Shown in pieces: positions 25,270-33,594 of a stretch of DNA of 64,000 nt (the first letter of the stretch is position 1; each line of letters begins with the position of its first letter). This DNA is from Bacillus sp. SORGH_AS_0510 (GTDB lineage: Bacteria; Bacillota; Bacilli; Bacillales; Cytobacillaceae): the NCBI RefSeq assembly GCF_030818775.1, contig NZ_JAUTAU010000001.1:2794001-2858000 (forward strand), given 5' to 3'. Under the pieces are notes generated by a model, which was given only the letters and a program-made list of their open reading frames with translations, did not search any database and was not told the origin of the DNA. Position numbers and translations under genes: made by a program.

Positions 25270-26262
25270 TTAAGCACCAAGTAATGGTTGGTCAAAAGAA
25301 AATAAAACCTCATTAATTTGATGGATATTATAGTTTGCTTGATGAATAAAGTACTGAATAATGACATCAAACTTACTGCTCTGTGACAAGGTATAACCGG
25401 CAGCGGACAGCAATTCCAACGTTTCCTTAAAATCCAGTTGCAACGCAATAGCCAATGCTACGGCAGTTTTCTTCTTTGGTGAGTAATCAACACTAGTCCT
25501 GATTTTTGAGAATAAACGCCGGTCAAGATTGGCCCGTTTATAGGTCTCCACATCTGTCATGCCTTTTTCGTCAATGAAACGCAACAGCCTTTCAGAAAAA
25601 GACTCGTCGAGTTGATCTAACAGATTTACTAAGGAATATTCGGCTTCCTTAAATATCTCGCATTGATTCTCACGCATCTCTTCCAGGACATATGGGTCTA
25701 CCCTATTACGATTAAACGTGAGACCAGCTTCATCAACATAATTCTCGTCGATATACTCTTCAATGGATTGAAATAATTTCTTGCTGATACCAAATGAACT
25801 TTTATCAAAGACAACGAGGTAAACGAATAAATCATGATGTAATAAATAGGAACTTATAGTGGAAATCGCAATCTGCAAAGCCTCTTCCTTGGGATAGCCA
25901 TAAATGCCTGTTGAAATTAATGGAAAGGCGATCGAATTGCACCGATATTTTTTTGCTAGTTCTAAAGAGTTAAAGTAAGAATTCTTTAACAAGTCAGCTT
26001 CCTGATTGGTTCCACCCTGCCAAATCGGTCCTGGCGTATGTATGATATATTTTGGTTCCAGGTTAAACCCATTCGTTATCACAGCTTCTCCTACCTGGCA
26101 CCCACCGATTTGATCACAAGCCCCCTGCAGTTCACCAGCACCTGCCGCTCGAAAAATGGCTCCACATACACCGCCACCCATTTGGAGCCCGGTGTTTGCG
26201 GCGTTGACAATTGCATCCACTTTCATTTTGGTAAGATCATTACGAACAATTTCTAATGGCAT
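25270..26262 (-). CDS. Macrodomain (ADP-ribose-binding) protein with C-terminal helical domain
   Basis: A 330-residue protein. Residues 1-170 are a macrodomain that binds or hydrolyses ADP-ribose derivatives: VDAIVNAANTGLQMGGGVCGAI (the catalytic Asn/Gly loop), GEAVITNGFNL, YIIHTPGPIW, and AFPLISTGIYGYPKEEAL (the second phosphate loop). Residues 200-330 are a helical domain ending SSKFDVIIQYFI and INEVLFSFDQPLLG, a tail seen in other Firmicute macro proteins. ATG at 26262 is preceded by GATGGGA. It leads the unit with the vWA gene. Confidence 0.88.
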   Translation of the reverse strand: MPLEIVRNDLTKMKVDAIVNAANTGLQMGGGVCGAIFRAAGAGELQGACDQIGGCQVGEAVITNGFNLEPKYIIHTPGPIWQGGTNQEADLLKNSYFNSLELAKKYRCNSIAFPLISTGIYGYPKEEALQIAISTISSYLLHHDLFVYLVVFDKSSFGISKKLFQSIEEYIDENYVDEAGLTFNRNRVDPYVLEEMRENQCEIFKEAEYSLVNLLDQLDESFSERLLRFIDEKGMTDVETYKRANLDRRLFSKIRTSVDYSPKKKTAVALAIALQLDFKETLELLSAAGYTLSQSSKFDVIIQYFIHQANYNIHQINEVLFSFDQPLLGA

Positions 26263-26324
26263 ACTTATTCCCATCCCCATTTTAAACGTTTTATTCTTAC
26301 TTCTATTATATCAAATTGAAAAAA

Positions 26325-26352
26325 GACCGAACATGCAATTACATGTCCGGCC
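26325..26352 (-). terminator. Terminator of the GGACATG hairpin type, copy 1
   Basis: On the minus strand CCGGACATG pairs with CATGTTCGG, then TTTTTT. The stem contains the last codons (Pro-Asp-Met) and the stop of the YwaF-type gene. Two more copies of this hairpin lie at 33928 and 54138. Confidence 0.75.
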
Positions 26353-27091
26353 CAACACTTGATGGTACTTCAATCTTTTCTACAGCTTTCTTTTTCCTTT
26401 CGACCCTTTGTAAAATCTCCATTGGAATATAGGTAATCCCAAATACAATTAGTGCGGCAATCTCTAGATTGATATAATACATAATTCCCGTTCCGAAGAA
26501 GGTCAGAATAGTTTCTGATTTTGTTGGCGCAGCCAAGTAGAAAAAGTTCGTATCAATCAGCTTATTCAAAATAAAAATGGGAACGGCAATAATGTTAGCG
26601 GTTACATAACTAAACAAGATGGCTTTCTTTGGAACCCTGTAACCTTCGTATAGGATGAAATATAATGCGGCTAACGGAAGTACGGAATGATGAAGGAAGT
26701 ATTCGATAAAGTGAAAATGAGGAAATGTGTAGACCATTTCTGGTGTAACCATCGCTAAAAATGGAGGAAGCGTACCGAAAAAATACAATAAATAGAACAT
26801 CTTTCGATTCTTTTTCAAAAATAAATACATGGCTAAAAAGGTACTAAGCGAACACAGCTGTAAAGGAAGATCGCTCACATCCCATTGGTCGGTTAGGATT
26901 AACCATACATGCGAAGAAATCTCACAAGCGGGCAAAAGAAGAAACAGTGTCCATTTAATAATCTTCTGATAAATCTTAGCTTTATTTCTGAAATACACAA
27001 GTACACCACAAGCAACAAAGAATACCACTAAGGTCCAAATATGCGCTGCAGAAAACAACTCAAACCCCTGCATTCCTGTAACAGAAAACAT
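26339..27091 (-). CDS. YwaF/TIGR02206-family integral membrane protein
   Basis: A 250-residue protein with about six or seven membrane helices, including HIWTLVVFFVACGVLVYF, FLLLPACEISSHVWLIL, VSDLPLQLCSLSTFLAMYLF and YFFGTLPPFLAMVTPE. The LPLQLCSL and PEMVYTFPHFHFIEYFLHH segments are characteristic of the TIGR02206 family, whose function is unknown. ATG at 27091 follows GAGGTGGTG. Its stop codon is inside the terminator stem. Confidence 0.85.
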   Translation of the reverse strand: MFSVTGMQGFELFSAAHIWTLVVFFVACGVLVYFRNKAKIYQKIIKWTLFLLLPACEISSHVWLILTDQWDVSDLPLQLCSLSTFLAMYLFLKKNRKMFYLLYFFGTLPPFLAMVTPEMVYTFPHFHFIEYFLHHSVLPLAALYFILYEGYRVPKKAILFSYVTANIIAVPIFILNKLIDTNFFYLAAPTKSETILTFFGTGIMYYINLEIAALIVFGITYIPMEILQRVERKKKAVEKIEVPSSVGPDM

Positions 27092-27340
27092 GATGTTATC
27101 ACCACCTCTCGCTGTTCGGTGAAATGCTGTTAATCTAAATGTATTCATTAACATAAAAAATTGTCATGGTTTTTAATGATTTTAAACGGCCGAACGATCA
27201 TTTCCTGTGACTTCATATTCTAAATACTTCTTAGAGATAACGATAGGAATAAAGTCCAAAGGAAAATTGATGGATTTACTTTCCACTTTTATTTCTTAAA
27301 AATAAAGAGTAGAAGATTTTGAAAGGTAGCGATCAATAAG

Positions 27341-27769
27341 ATGCTTTATATACGTGATATTGAGAAAATAATTAAAAATACTTTACATGAGCACACATTA
27401 AATATTGATTATGAAATTAACAATAAATTACTTGCGCCTATGAGCTATAATGTATCGACTAATACTATTAAGTTTAACTATTTACAAATTAATGGATACA
27501 TAGCTAATATTAACTTTAAAATTAAGGAGACAGATGAAGACTGTGTTAAAATTATCCTCTATCGCCAGCTCGGTTATTATTTAGTATTTCAGAACAACAA
27601 ACATGATTTAAGGGTTTTAAAGTATTTAGAGGAGGAAGTTAAAACACAGATTTTAGCTAAAATAGAAACGACTGCTTGGGAGTATGGTAGAACCTTGGTA
27701 CCTGAGAAGCTCGTGAATTCCTATGATAAAGTCCGTGATTTAGATAAAATGCTACTAAAAAACTATTAA
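27341..27769 (+). CDS. Hypothetical protein, possibly a degenerate ImmA-like peptidase fold
   Basis: A 142-residue protein. The central helix IILYRQLGYYLVF lies where ImmA/IrrE-type metallopeptidases have the HExxH helix (as in HELGHYL), but the His and Glu residues are replaced, so no zinc site remains. That resemblance is a pattern impression only. The start is ATG at 27341 with AAAGG nearby. It is followed by the NERD gene 36 bases later, so the two are likely co-transcribed. Confidence 0.5.
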   Translation: MLYIRDIEKIIKNTLHEHTLNIDYEINNKLLAPMSYNVSTNTIKFNYLQINGYIANINFKIKETDEDCVKIILYRQLGYYLVFQNNKHDLRVLKYLEEEVKTQILAKIETTAWEYGRTLVPEKLVNSYDKVRDLDKMLLKNY

Positions 27770-27804
27770 ACAAAAATATTATCTGATATTCAAGGAGAAA
27801 ATAA

Positions 27805-28674
27805 ATGACCTGGTTAATTATTTCCACTTTACTAGCTGCATCTGTCGCTTGGTTAGCTTATAAAGTTAAAAAGGAAAAGGCTAAACAAAAAGAAATGAGA
27901 AACAACCATTTCCAAGAGTTAACAGCCTTTAAAGAATTGCAAAAAGCTACAATGGAAACGGCAGCAGCCAACTTCGATGAGAAGGTTATGCATTTGTCCG
28001 AATCATACCAACGTGAAATAGAAAAACTCATGATCGAAAATGAAGATATACGGAAAAATTATAGAAACCAAGGGGAAATCATCACCCATCAGATACTCGA
28101 AAATTTCAAATCTGATTTAATTCGAAAAAAAATTATTCCACCCGATGAAATGATTATTATGCCGAATATTTTTATACCTGAGATAAACGGCAATTATCGG
28201 CAGATCGATCACCTTGTACTCTTATCAACTGGTATATATGTATTAGAAACAAAACACTGGAAAGGTCATATATTATTGGGATTAACAAAAATGGGCAGCC
28301 ATAGGTTTTCTTTTTTAGCAGAGTTTGTGGACAGTGAAAAAGAGGAAACGCTTATATTCGATAAGGATGAGTCGGGAGCATTAACTGTAAAGACATATGA
28401 AAATCCAATTAGCCAGGTTCAGGAGACAGCCGTCATCCTATCAAATTATTTACAAAGTCAAGATATTACAACATGGATAAACTCCTTGGTATTCTTTAAT
28501 GACGATGATAAAGAGCTTCATGATTGGTCGGATAACAGCACCGTAAAACGGTTTACAAATAAAGAGCAGTTACAACAGTTTTTTATAAACGAGCTTACAT
28601 CCAAAAATAGAATATATGGTGCTTTTCAGCTTAATAATATAAAGCATCTTATTGAAAGCGCTAATTATATTTAA
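27805..28674 (+). CDS. Membrane-anchored NERD-domain protein
   Basis: A 289-residue protein with an N-terminal transmembrane helix (WLIISTLLAASVAWLAYKV), a coiled coil to about residue 95, and a NERD (nuclease-related) domain. The core is NGNYRQIDHLVLLSTGIYVLETKHWKG, which holds the Asp and Glu-x-Lys of the PD-(D/E)XK-like site. This predicts a nuclease held at the membrane. AAGGAGAA precedes the ATG. A terminator follows. Confidence 0.8.
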   Translation: MTWLIISTLLAASVAWLAYKVKKEKAKQKEMRNNHFQELTAFKELQKATMETAAANFDEKVMHLSESYQREIEKLMIENEDIRKNYRNQGEIITHQILENFKSDLIRKKIIPPDEMIIMPNIFIPEINGNYRQIDHLVLLSTGIYVLETKHWKGHILLGLTKMGSHRFSFLAEFVDSEKEETLIFDKDESGALTVKTYENPISQVQETAVILSNYLQSQDITTWINSLVFFNDDDKELHDWSDNSTVKRFTNKEQLQQFFINELTSKNRIYGAFQLNNIKHLIESANYI

Positions 28675-28702
28675 GTTTGCTAAGGTAACTCATAATAAGA
28701 AG

Positions 28703-28742
28703 AAAAAACGCTAAACTCAAATAAGTATGAGTTTAGCGTTTT
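28703..28742. terminator. Bidirectional terminator overlapping the exporter stop codon
   Basis: AAAACGCTAAACTCA pairs with TGAGTTTAGCGTTTT. The stop codon of the minus-strand exporter lies in the stem. It also serves the NERD gene on the plus strand. Confidence 0.85.
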
Positions 28743-29962
28743 GGGATTATGTTATTAGTAGTTTGTATCCGTATCGAAGCTTTACGAACTAAACTGAAAT
28801 AGGATAGGAACGCCAGAAAACTGGCGCAGAAGATAATAACACCCATTGGAACCCCTGTATTCGCCCCTGCTATTCCTACAAGCGGAGCTGTTATTGAACC
28901 GAGAACAAAAGGCAATACGCCTAATAAGGCTGAGGCACTGCCCGCTATGTGTCCTTGTGATTCAATAGCTAAAGCAAAAGACGTCGTCCCAATAATACTG
29001 ATGGACGATACGAAAAAGAAAATTGGGATGGCTACTGCGAAAAGTGGTGCTTTTAAAAGCAAAGCAACGAGTAACCAAGCACCCGCTACATTAGAGATGA
29101 CCAATCCAATCTTTAAGAATGTCTTCTCCGGAATGAAGTCTGCCAATCGCCCAACCATCTGACTTCCAATAATCAAAGCAATTCCATTTACTCCAAATAA
29201 AAAACTAAATTGTTGGGGTGTGACTCCGTAAATATTTTGATAGACAAACGGAATACCAGATACATAGGCAAAAATCCCAGCAGTAGTACAACCTTGCGTG
29301 AGTGCGTATCCCATAAACGTTCGGTCTCTAAATAATGAACCAAAATTCTTTATAATTTGTGGTAGATTGCTAGGAACACGATTTTCTACGGGCAGAGTTT
29401 CTTCTAATTTAAATATAACAGTGAAGAACAACACCGCACCAAGACAAGCCAATGCAACAAAAACCCCATGCCAATTGGTAAAAGCAAGAATCCCTCCGCC
29501 AGCAATCGGTGCAACGATCGGCCCGAGGTTCCCAACTAACACCATCATCGTAAAAAACTTGGTCAGTTCCCTTCCGCTAAAAAGATCTCTGACAATCGCT
29601 CTTGAGATCACAAGTCCACCTGCTGCGGCAAAGCCCTGGACTAGACGAGATCCAATAAGGAAATAAATATTTGGCGCTATAGCGCATGTCAGCGAAGCCA
29701 GTAAATACAAGATGATAAAGAAGATCAAAGGTTTTCGACGGCCTTTCACATCGCTCAAAGGGCCAATGATCAATTGCCCCAAACCTAGACCTAATAAGCA
29801 TGAAGTTAAACTAATTTGTACCAGTGAAGCTGTGGTGTGATAATCTTTTACAATCGTTGGAAAGGACGGCAAATACGTATCAATTGTAAAAGGTCCTAAT
29901 AGTCCAAGTGATCCAAGGAGTAAAGCCAGCTGTATTCGTTTCTTTCCACTCGGTTTATTCAA
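28733..29962 (-). CDS. Bcr/CflA-family multidrug efflux transporter (MFS)
   Basis: A proton-driven exporter of about 409 residues with twelve membrane helices. MFS hallmarks are LGLGQLIIGPLSDVKGRRKPL (motif A, between helices 2 and 3) and GSRLVQGFAAAGGLVISRAIVRDLF, which is typical of Bcr/CflA. The start FTIDTYLPSFP also fits that group. Substrates are unknown. The TTG at 29962 behind AAAGGCG is preferred. The GTG at 30001 has no ribosome binding site and would add 13 polar residues. Confidence 0.85.
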   Translation of the reverse strand: MNKPSGKKRIQLALLLGSLGLLGPFTIDTYLPSFPTIVKDYHTTASLVQISLTSCLLGLGLGQLIIGPLSDVKGRRKPLIFFIILYLLASLTCAIAPNIYFLIGSRLVQGFAAAGGLVISRAIVRDLFSGRELTKFFTMMVLVGNLGPIVAPIAGGGILAFTNWHGVFVALACLGAVLFFTVIFKLEETLPVENRVPSNLPQIIKNFGSLFRDRTFMGYALTQGCTTAGIFAYVSGIPFVYQNIYGVTPQQFSFLFGVNGIALIIGSQMVGRLADFIPEKTFLKIGLVISNVAGAWLLVALLLKAPLFAVAIPIFFFVSSISIIGTTSFALAIESQGHIAGSASALLGVLPFVLGSITAPLVGIAGANTGVPMGVIIFCASFLAFLSYFSLVRKASIRIQTTNNIIPKR

Positions 29963-30136
29963 AATCCATCGCCTTTCTAAAAAAAATATTAGTTTATTCA
30001 CTTATTTCAATTTATTTCGATATGCTAAATAAAAATAATTTTCATTATAACCTATTCTTACTCAATCGTAAACAATAGTGATTTATTTCTTTTAGACCAT
30101 AATAAAAAGCACCCAAAAATTGAGTGCTAAAATGCA

Positions 30137-30493
30137 TTAAAACTCACGGTACCCCAGTAGGGACTGTTCGTTTTCTAATTCATTATTCAAGATTCCCATA
30201 TCACGAATATGTGCACGAGTTTTTTCATCGCCCAAATAATAGAGTAAAGAATAAATCACCATCATTCGCATGTCATATTCTTTATTTTCGGGTTGATGAT
30301 GGTATTCAAGAAATGGAATATGGGCCCGAATATAACTTTCCCAATCTGTTTCATCGGTTTTATCAAATAACCGTTCCAGCACAGCAACTTGGCTTTCCGT
30401 TGCGTTAATCTTAAAATCCCATTCCCCTCCATTCGGTTCAGCAAAAATCTCGTGGGATTGTATGTTAATGAAATAACTGCGTTTTTCATCCAT
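30137..30493 (-). CDS. Hypothetical protein
   Basis: A 118-residue soluble acidic protein, starting MDEKRSYFINIQSHEIF and containing WDFKINATESQVAVLERLFDKTDETDW and a helical segment MRMMVIYSLLYYLGDEKTR. No known motif is visible. ATG at 30493 follows AGGAGATG, so the 12 residues upstream are excluded. It is a single gene. Confidence 0.65.
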   Translation of the reverse strand: MDEKRSYFINIQSHEIFAEPNGGEWDFKINATESQVAVLERLFDKTDETDWESYIRAHIPFLEYHHQPENKEYDMRMMVIYSLLYYLGDEKTRAHIRDMGILNNELENEQSLLGYREF

Positions 30494-30555
30494 ATAATCA
30501 TCTCCTATCCTTTTTTCCATGTATACCACAACTTTTCAAGTCCAAAACGGTAAAG

Positions 30556-30593
30556 AAAAAACGCTAACCTCATATAAGAATGAGATTAGCGTT
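30556..30593 (-). terminator. Terminator of the tRNA/SRP RNA unit
   Basis: On the minus strand AACGCTAATCTCAT pairs with ATGAGGTTAGCGTT and is followed by TTTTC. It lies about 20 bases after the SRP RNA hairpin. Confidence 0.85.
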
Positions 30594-30613
30594 GATCGCT
30601 TTCGCACTATGTA

Positions 30614-30690
30614 ATAGCCCACACAATTTCACTAGTTATGGCTGCTGCATTCCTGCCCTGACCAGTTTCTTAGTGTCCTTGTTGGACTAT
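30614..30690 (-). ncRNA. ffs: Signal recognition particle RNA, short type
   Basis: The transcript folds into one long hairpin. The outer stem pairs ATAGTCCA (from 30690) with TGTGGGCTAT (to 30614), then ACAA with TTGT and CACTA with TAGTG. At the tip is the SRP domain IV: GGTCAGG, stem GCA, loop GGAA, stem TGC, AGCAGCC (30663-30640). The two seven-base blocks and the tetraloop are the universal Ffh-binding motif. Only the apical stem differs from the usual TCC/GGA, and both sides change together. There is no room for an Alu domain, unlike the roughly 270-base Bacillus scRNA. It follows tRNA-Leu by two bases. Confidence 0.88.
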
Positions 30691-30692
30691 GA

Positions 30693-30774
30693 TGCGGGTG
30701 AAGGGAGTCGAACCCCCACGCCCGAAGGCGCCAGATCCTAAGTCTGGTGCGTCTGCCAATTCCGCCACACCCGC
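30693..30774 (-). tRNA. tRNA-Leu (UAG anticodon)
   Basis: Full cloverleaf on the minus strand: acceptor GCGGGTG with CACCCGC, D-arm GGCGGAATTGGCAGACGC, anticodon stem CCAGA with loop CTTAGGA (anticodon TAG), a long variable arm typical of tRNA-Leu, and TTCGA in the T-loop. CCA is not encoded. Confidence 0.95.
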
Positions 30775-30786
30775 AAAATAATATTA

Positions 30787-30877
30787 TGGCAGAGAAGAAG
30801 GGATTTGAACCCTCGCGCCGGTTACCCGACCTACACCCTTAGCAGGGGCGCCTCTTCAGCCTCTTGAGTACTTCTCT
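30787..30877 (-). tRNA. tRNA-Ser (GCU anticodon)
   Basis: Cloverleaf on the minus strand with acceptor AGAGAAG and CTTCTCT, anticodon loop CTGCTAA (GCT), a long variable arm TAGGTCGGGTAACCGGC and T-loop TTCAAAT. The 3' CCA is encoded. It is first in the RNA cluster, 12 bases before tRNA-Leu. Confidence 0.95.
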
Positions 30878-30987
30878 GTATGAAGAACTACTTCAAAAAG
30901 TTCCGTTAAGAACTTACAAACTAACTATAACATCCACACCAATTGGAAGCTACCTGTAAATTTTGGTAGACAAAACTCCTAAGTTTT

Positions 30988-31539
30988 TTATCTCTTTTTC
31001 TGAAAAGATGCTTTATGGAACTTTCCAATATGCTTAAACAAATCCTCACCAGTAAATTCCTTATGCTTAGAAGTGGTTTGAACATACATTGCCTGATAAG
31101 GCTCCGGCACCCAAATATACTGATGAATATAATCAGTCAAGGTAAAACCGCACTGCTGCCAAAAATGAATTCTTTTCAGGTTTTCCGGTGTTTTTTCTGC
31201 TTCTACTTCAATAATTAATGCATCAAAGTGTTCTTTAGTCTGACACCATTCATGAATATAGTTCACCATTTTCTTCCCTAACCCTTGATTTTGAAAATCT
31301 GGATGAACAGCCAAATAATCAATTAATAAAGCATCCAGTTCATTCAATTTACCGGTAAGGGCCATCGCTACGATTTGGTCTTCTATATAGCCAACATGCA
31401 AATAGCAAATCCCTTTTTGAAACATGTTTCGAATGATTTCCACTGGTTTTGCTCCCTTGTCCTTAAAAGCCTGTTTATAGATGAAGCCTGCTTCGGCCCA
31501 AATCGCTTCATTCCATTGATCATAAGTTTTAAAATTCAA
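30988..31539 (-). CDS. GNAT family N-acetyltransferase
   Basis: A 183-residue acetyltransferase. The core is ALLIDYLAVHPDFQNQGLGKKMVNYI (motif A with the Q-x-x-G-x-G acetyl-CoA loop near residue 95), followed by ALIIEVEAEKTPENLKRIHFWQQCGF. The C-terminal 45 residues (YIWVPEPYQAMYVQTTSKH) go beyond the basic fold. The substrate is unknown. It starts with ATG at 31539 and lies between the tRNA cluster and the selenoprotein gene. Confidence 0.85.
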   Translation of the reverse strand: MNFKTYDQWNEAIWAEAGFIYKQAFKDKGAKPVEIIRNMFQKGICYLHVGYIEDQIVAMALTGKLNELDALLIDYLAVHPDFQNQGLGKKMVNYIHEWCQTKEHFDALIIEVEAEKTPENLKRIHFWQQCGFTLTDYIHQYIWVPEPYQAMYVQTTSKHKEFTGEDLFKHIGKFHKASFQKKR

Positions 31540-31622
31540 ACCTTTTTACCTGGAGCATTATCGCAAAAACGCTACCAAGTATACCTCCTTATCATTTTGT
31601 TATTATTATTTACTGATTAGTA

Positions 31623-31654
31623 AAAAACAACCTGAATTCAATCAGGTTGTTTTT
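31623..31654 (-). terminator. Terminator after the DsbA-like selenoprotein gene
   Basis: AAAACAACCTGA and TCAGGTTGTTTT flank a short loop, with A and T runs outside. Confidence 0.85.
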
Positions 31655-31669
31655 ACGTAAGGAAACGGA

Positions 31670-32368
31670 TTACTTTTTAGGAATTTCACAACCATTTTCA
31701 TCACAGACGATTCCATCATCGTTGTTTAACACAACGATTTCATCCTCTTGAATGACTTTTCTCAATGCTTGAACAAATGCCTCCGTTGGTTGTGCACCGG
31801 ATAGGGCATACTTTTTATTAATAAGGAAGAATGGAACACCTGTAATTCGGTACTGCTGTGCGGTTTGTTCATCCGCACGCACTTCATTCGCCATTTCATC
31901 ACTTGCAAGCATGTTTTCAACAGCTTCCCGGATTAACCCTACCTCTACTGCTAAATCTGTTAACGTTTTATGATCACCAATATGCTTGGATTCCGTGAAA
32001 TACGCGTGTAAAATGCGCTCTGTCATCTCTTTCATTAAACCATACTTCTTAGCAAACATCGTCACACGGTGTGCATCGAAGGTATTTGTTAAAATGAGCG
32101 TATCCATATGATAATCTAGTCCAGCTGCCTTGGCCATATGAACCATTCGTTCAGTATTGGCTTTTGCTTGCTCGATGCTCATCCCATATTTTTTAGCTAA
32201 CGCTTCATAAATGTTTTCTTTAATGTCCCGACCCGCTGTCGGATCCAATTCGTAGCAACGATAGGTTACTTCAATCGGATGGTCAATCTGTTTAATGGCA
32301 TCCTCCAGATGCCTTTTGCCAATATAGCAAAATGGTCAAGCAAAATCAGTCCACATTTCAATATGCAT
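31670..32368 (-). CDS. FrnE/DsbA-like oxidoreductase with selenocysteine (in-frame TGA, Sec11)
   Basis: A thioredoxin-fold dithiol oxidoreductase of the FrnE branch of the DsbA family. The frame from ATG at 32368 (GGGAGGG six bases upstream) to TAA at 31670 contains one TGA at 32338-32336. The product reads MHIEMWTDFA-[TGA]-PFCYIG, so TGA replaces the first Cys of the CPFC motif. Downstream are LDPTAGRD, the family helix region, the cis-Pro loop ITGVPFFLINKKY, and a Cys pair CDENGC near the end. A 6 bp hairpin starts 22 bases past the TGA. As a selenoprotein it has 232 residues, the normal family length. It is cytoplasmic, with no signal peptide. Confidence 0.88.
32297..32313 (-). promoter_or_regulatory. 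Bacterial SECIS-like hairpin in the DsbA-like gene
   Basis: On the coding strand GGCATC pairs with GATGCC over the loop TGGAG, which has G at its second position. The loop begins 28 bases after the TGA, inside the usual window for SelB-binding hairpins. Confidence 0.7.
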
Positions 32369-32558
32369 GGTTGTCCCTCCCGTTTGTTTTTCTTGTATAG
32401 TATAAGGGAAACGGGTTTATTTTACACAGAATATGATTCAGTGCTTTGCACATATCTATAATGAAGAATGATCCATGGATAAATGAGCCATTATTTAGGG
32501 TAAAATTGACTCACATTTAATCTGTGGTATTTCCCCAGTAACTTTACGTTATTTATAC

Positions 32559-33101
32559 TTATTTGTGTTCCAATTTATTTACTTTTCTTTTTACTTCTGC
32601 TACTTCCTTAAATAAAAGCTCTACATCAGAATTAACATCAAATGCCAATGCTTTCATGTCCCTTCTAATGGTTGTGAAATTCTCAGTCATAAGTGTGGCA
32701 GTGTGTTTTATAATATCTTTTATCTCTTGTTGCCCAGATTTTAATTGGTCTTGTCCCATTTCCAAATTTGCTGTTCGACTTATTAATTCTTGTTGTCCCT
32801 GCTCAACATGGTCCATCCGAATCATTAATTGTTGCTGACCTGTATTTAAATCTTCTTGCCCTTTTTTCAAATTTTCTGTGCTGCTTATTACCTCTTGTTG
32901 GCCCTTCTCAACCTCTTCCATTCGAATCGTTAATTGCTTATGACTTGTAATTAATTCTTCCTGTCCATTTTCTAAATTTACTGAGCGGTTCAATAACTCC
33001 TTCTGGCCCTTTTCTAGATGGTCTGTGAGGCTTATTAATTCCTTTTGACCAGTACCTATATGTTGCAATTCTGAAAGAATCATTTTCAATGTCTCTTCCA
33101 T
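32559..33101 (-). CDS. Heptad-repeat coiled-coil protein
   Basis: A 180-residue protein, nearly all coiled coil. It has recurring blocks with GQ at regular spacing, such as LEKGQKELLNRSVNLENGQEELI and VEQGQQELISRTANLEMGQ. The last 40 residues (FDVNSDVELLFKEVAEVKRKVNKLEHK) are a less repetitive coil. There is no membrane helix. ATG at 33101 follows GGAGGTGC. It resembles the protein at 20764 in plan but not in repeat sequence. Function unknown. Confidence 0.7.
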   Translation of the reverse strand: MEETLKMILSELQHIGTGQKELISLTDHLEKGQKELLNRSVNLENGQEELITSHKQLTIRMEEVEKGQQEVISSTENLKKGQEDLNTGQQQLMIRMDHVEQGQQELISRTANLEMGQDQLKSGQQEIKDIIKHTATLMTENFTTIRRDMKALAFDVNSDVELLFKEVAEVKRKVNKLEHK

Positions 33102-33165
33102 AAACGCACCTCCGATCCATTATTAACCAAACATCAATTTCATTGTAAAATGAATTTTAGTACCT

Positions 33166-33594
33166 CTATATACAATCATATCCATATTTTTCGATATACT
33201 CCGCAAATGACAAATGAAAATCCTCAGGGACACTGCCAAATAATGTTTCAAATTCACCATTTTTATAAGTAACTAGGTAACTCTTCTCCCGGTCCACATC
33301 ATCGTTATAAAATTTGCCTTTGAGATTTTCAAATTGTTCATTGGTTAATGGACTCATTAATAGTTTACTACTGAAGGTTCCATCCTTCATCTTCAAAAAG
33401 AATTTACCATACCCCCTTCTTTTTTCAATTTCAAAATAAGAAGTGTTATTTTCCGGATCATATTTTGCTTCGCGATCAACTTCACAACCACAGCATTGGC
33501 AGATGATATAGCCTGCACCAATCCTGTAATAATAATCCTCAACAGCAAATCTTCCACAATCAGGGCAAGCTACAGGACGTAAAAATGATGCCAT
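33166..33594 (-). CDS. Hypothetical protein with N-terminal zinc ribbon
   Basis: A 142-residue protein. The first 35 residues hold paired cysteines CPDC and CQCCGC, a likely zinc ribbon. The rest is soluble and rich in aromatic and acidic residues (YFEIEKRRGYGKFFLKM, FHLSFAEYIEKYGYDCI). It could be a nucleic-acid or protein-binding adaptor, but nothing shows this directly. AAGGAGGAGG precedes the ATG at 33594. Confidence 0.65.
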   Translation of the reverse strand: MASFLRPVACPDCGRFAVEDYYYRIGAGYIICQCCGCEVDREAKYDPENNTSYFEIEKRRGYGKFFLKMKDGTFSSKLLMSPLTNEQFENLKGKFYNDDVDREKSYLVTYKNGEFETLFGSVPEDFHLSFAEYIEKYGYDCI

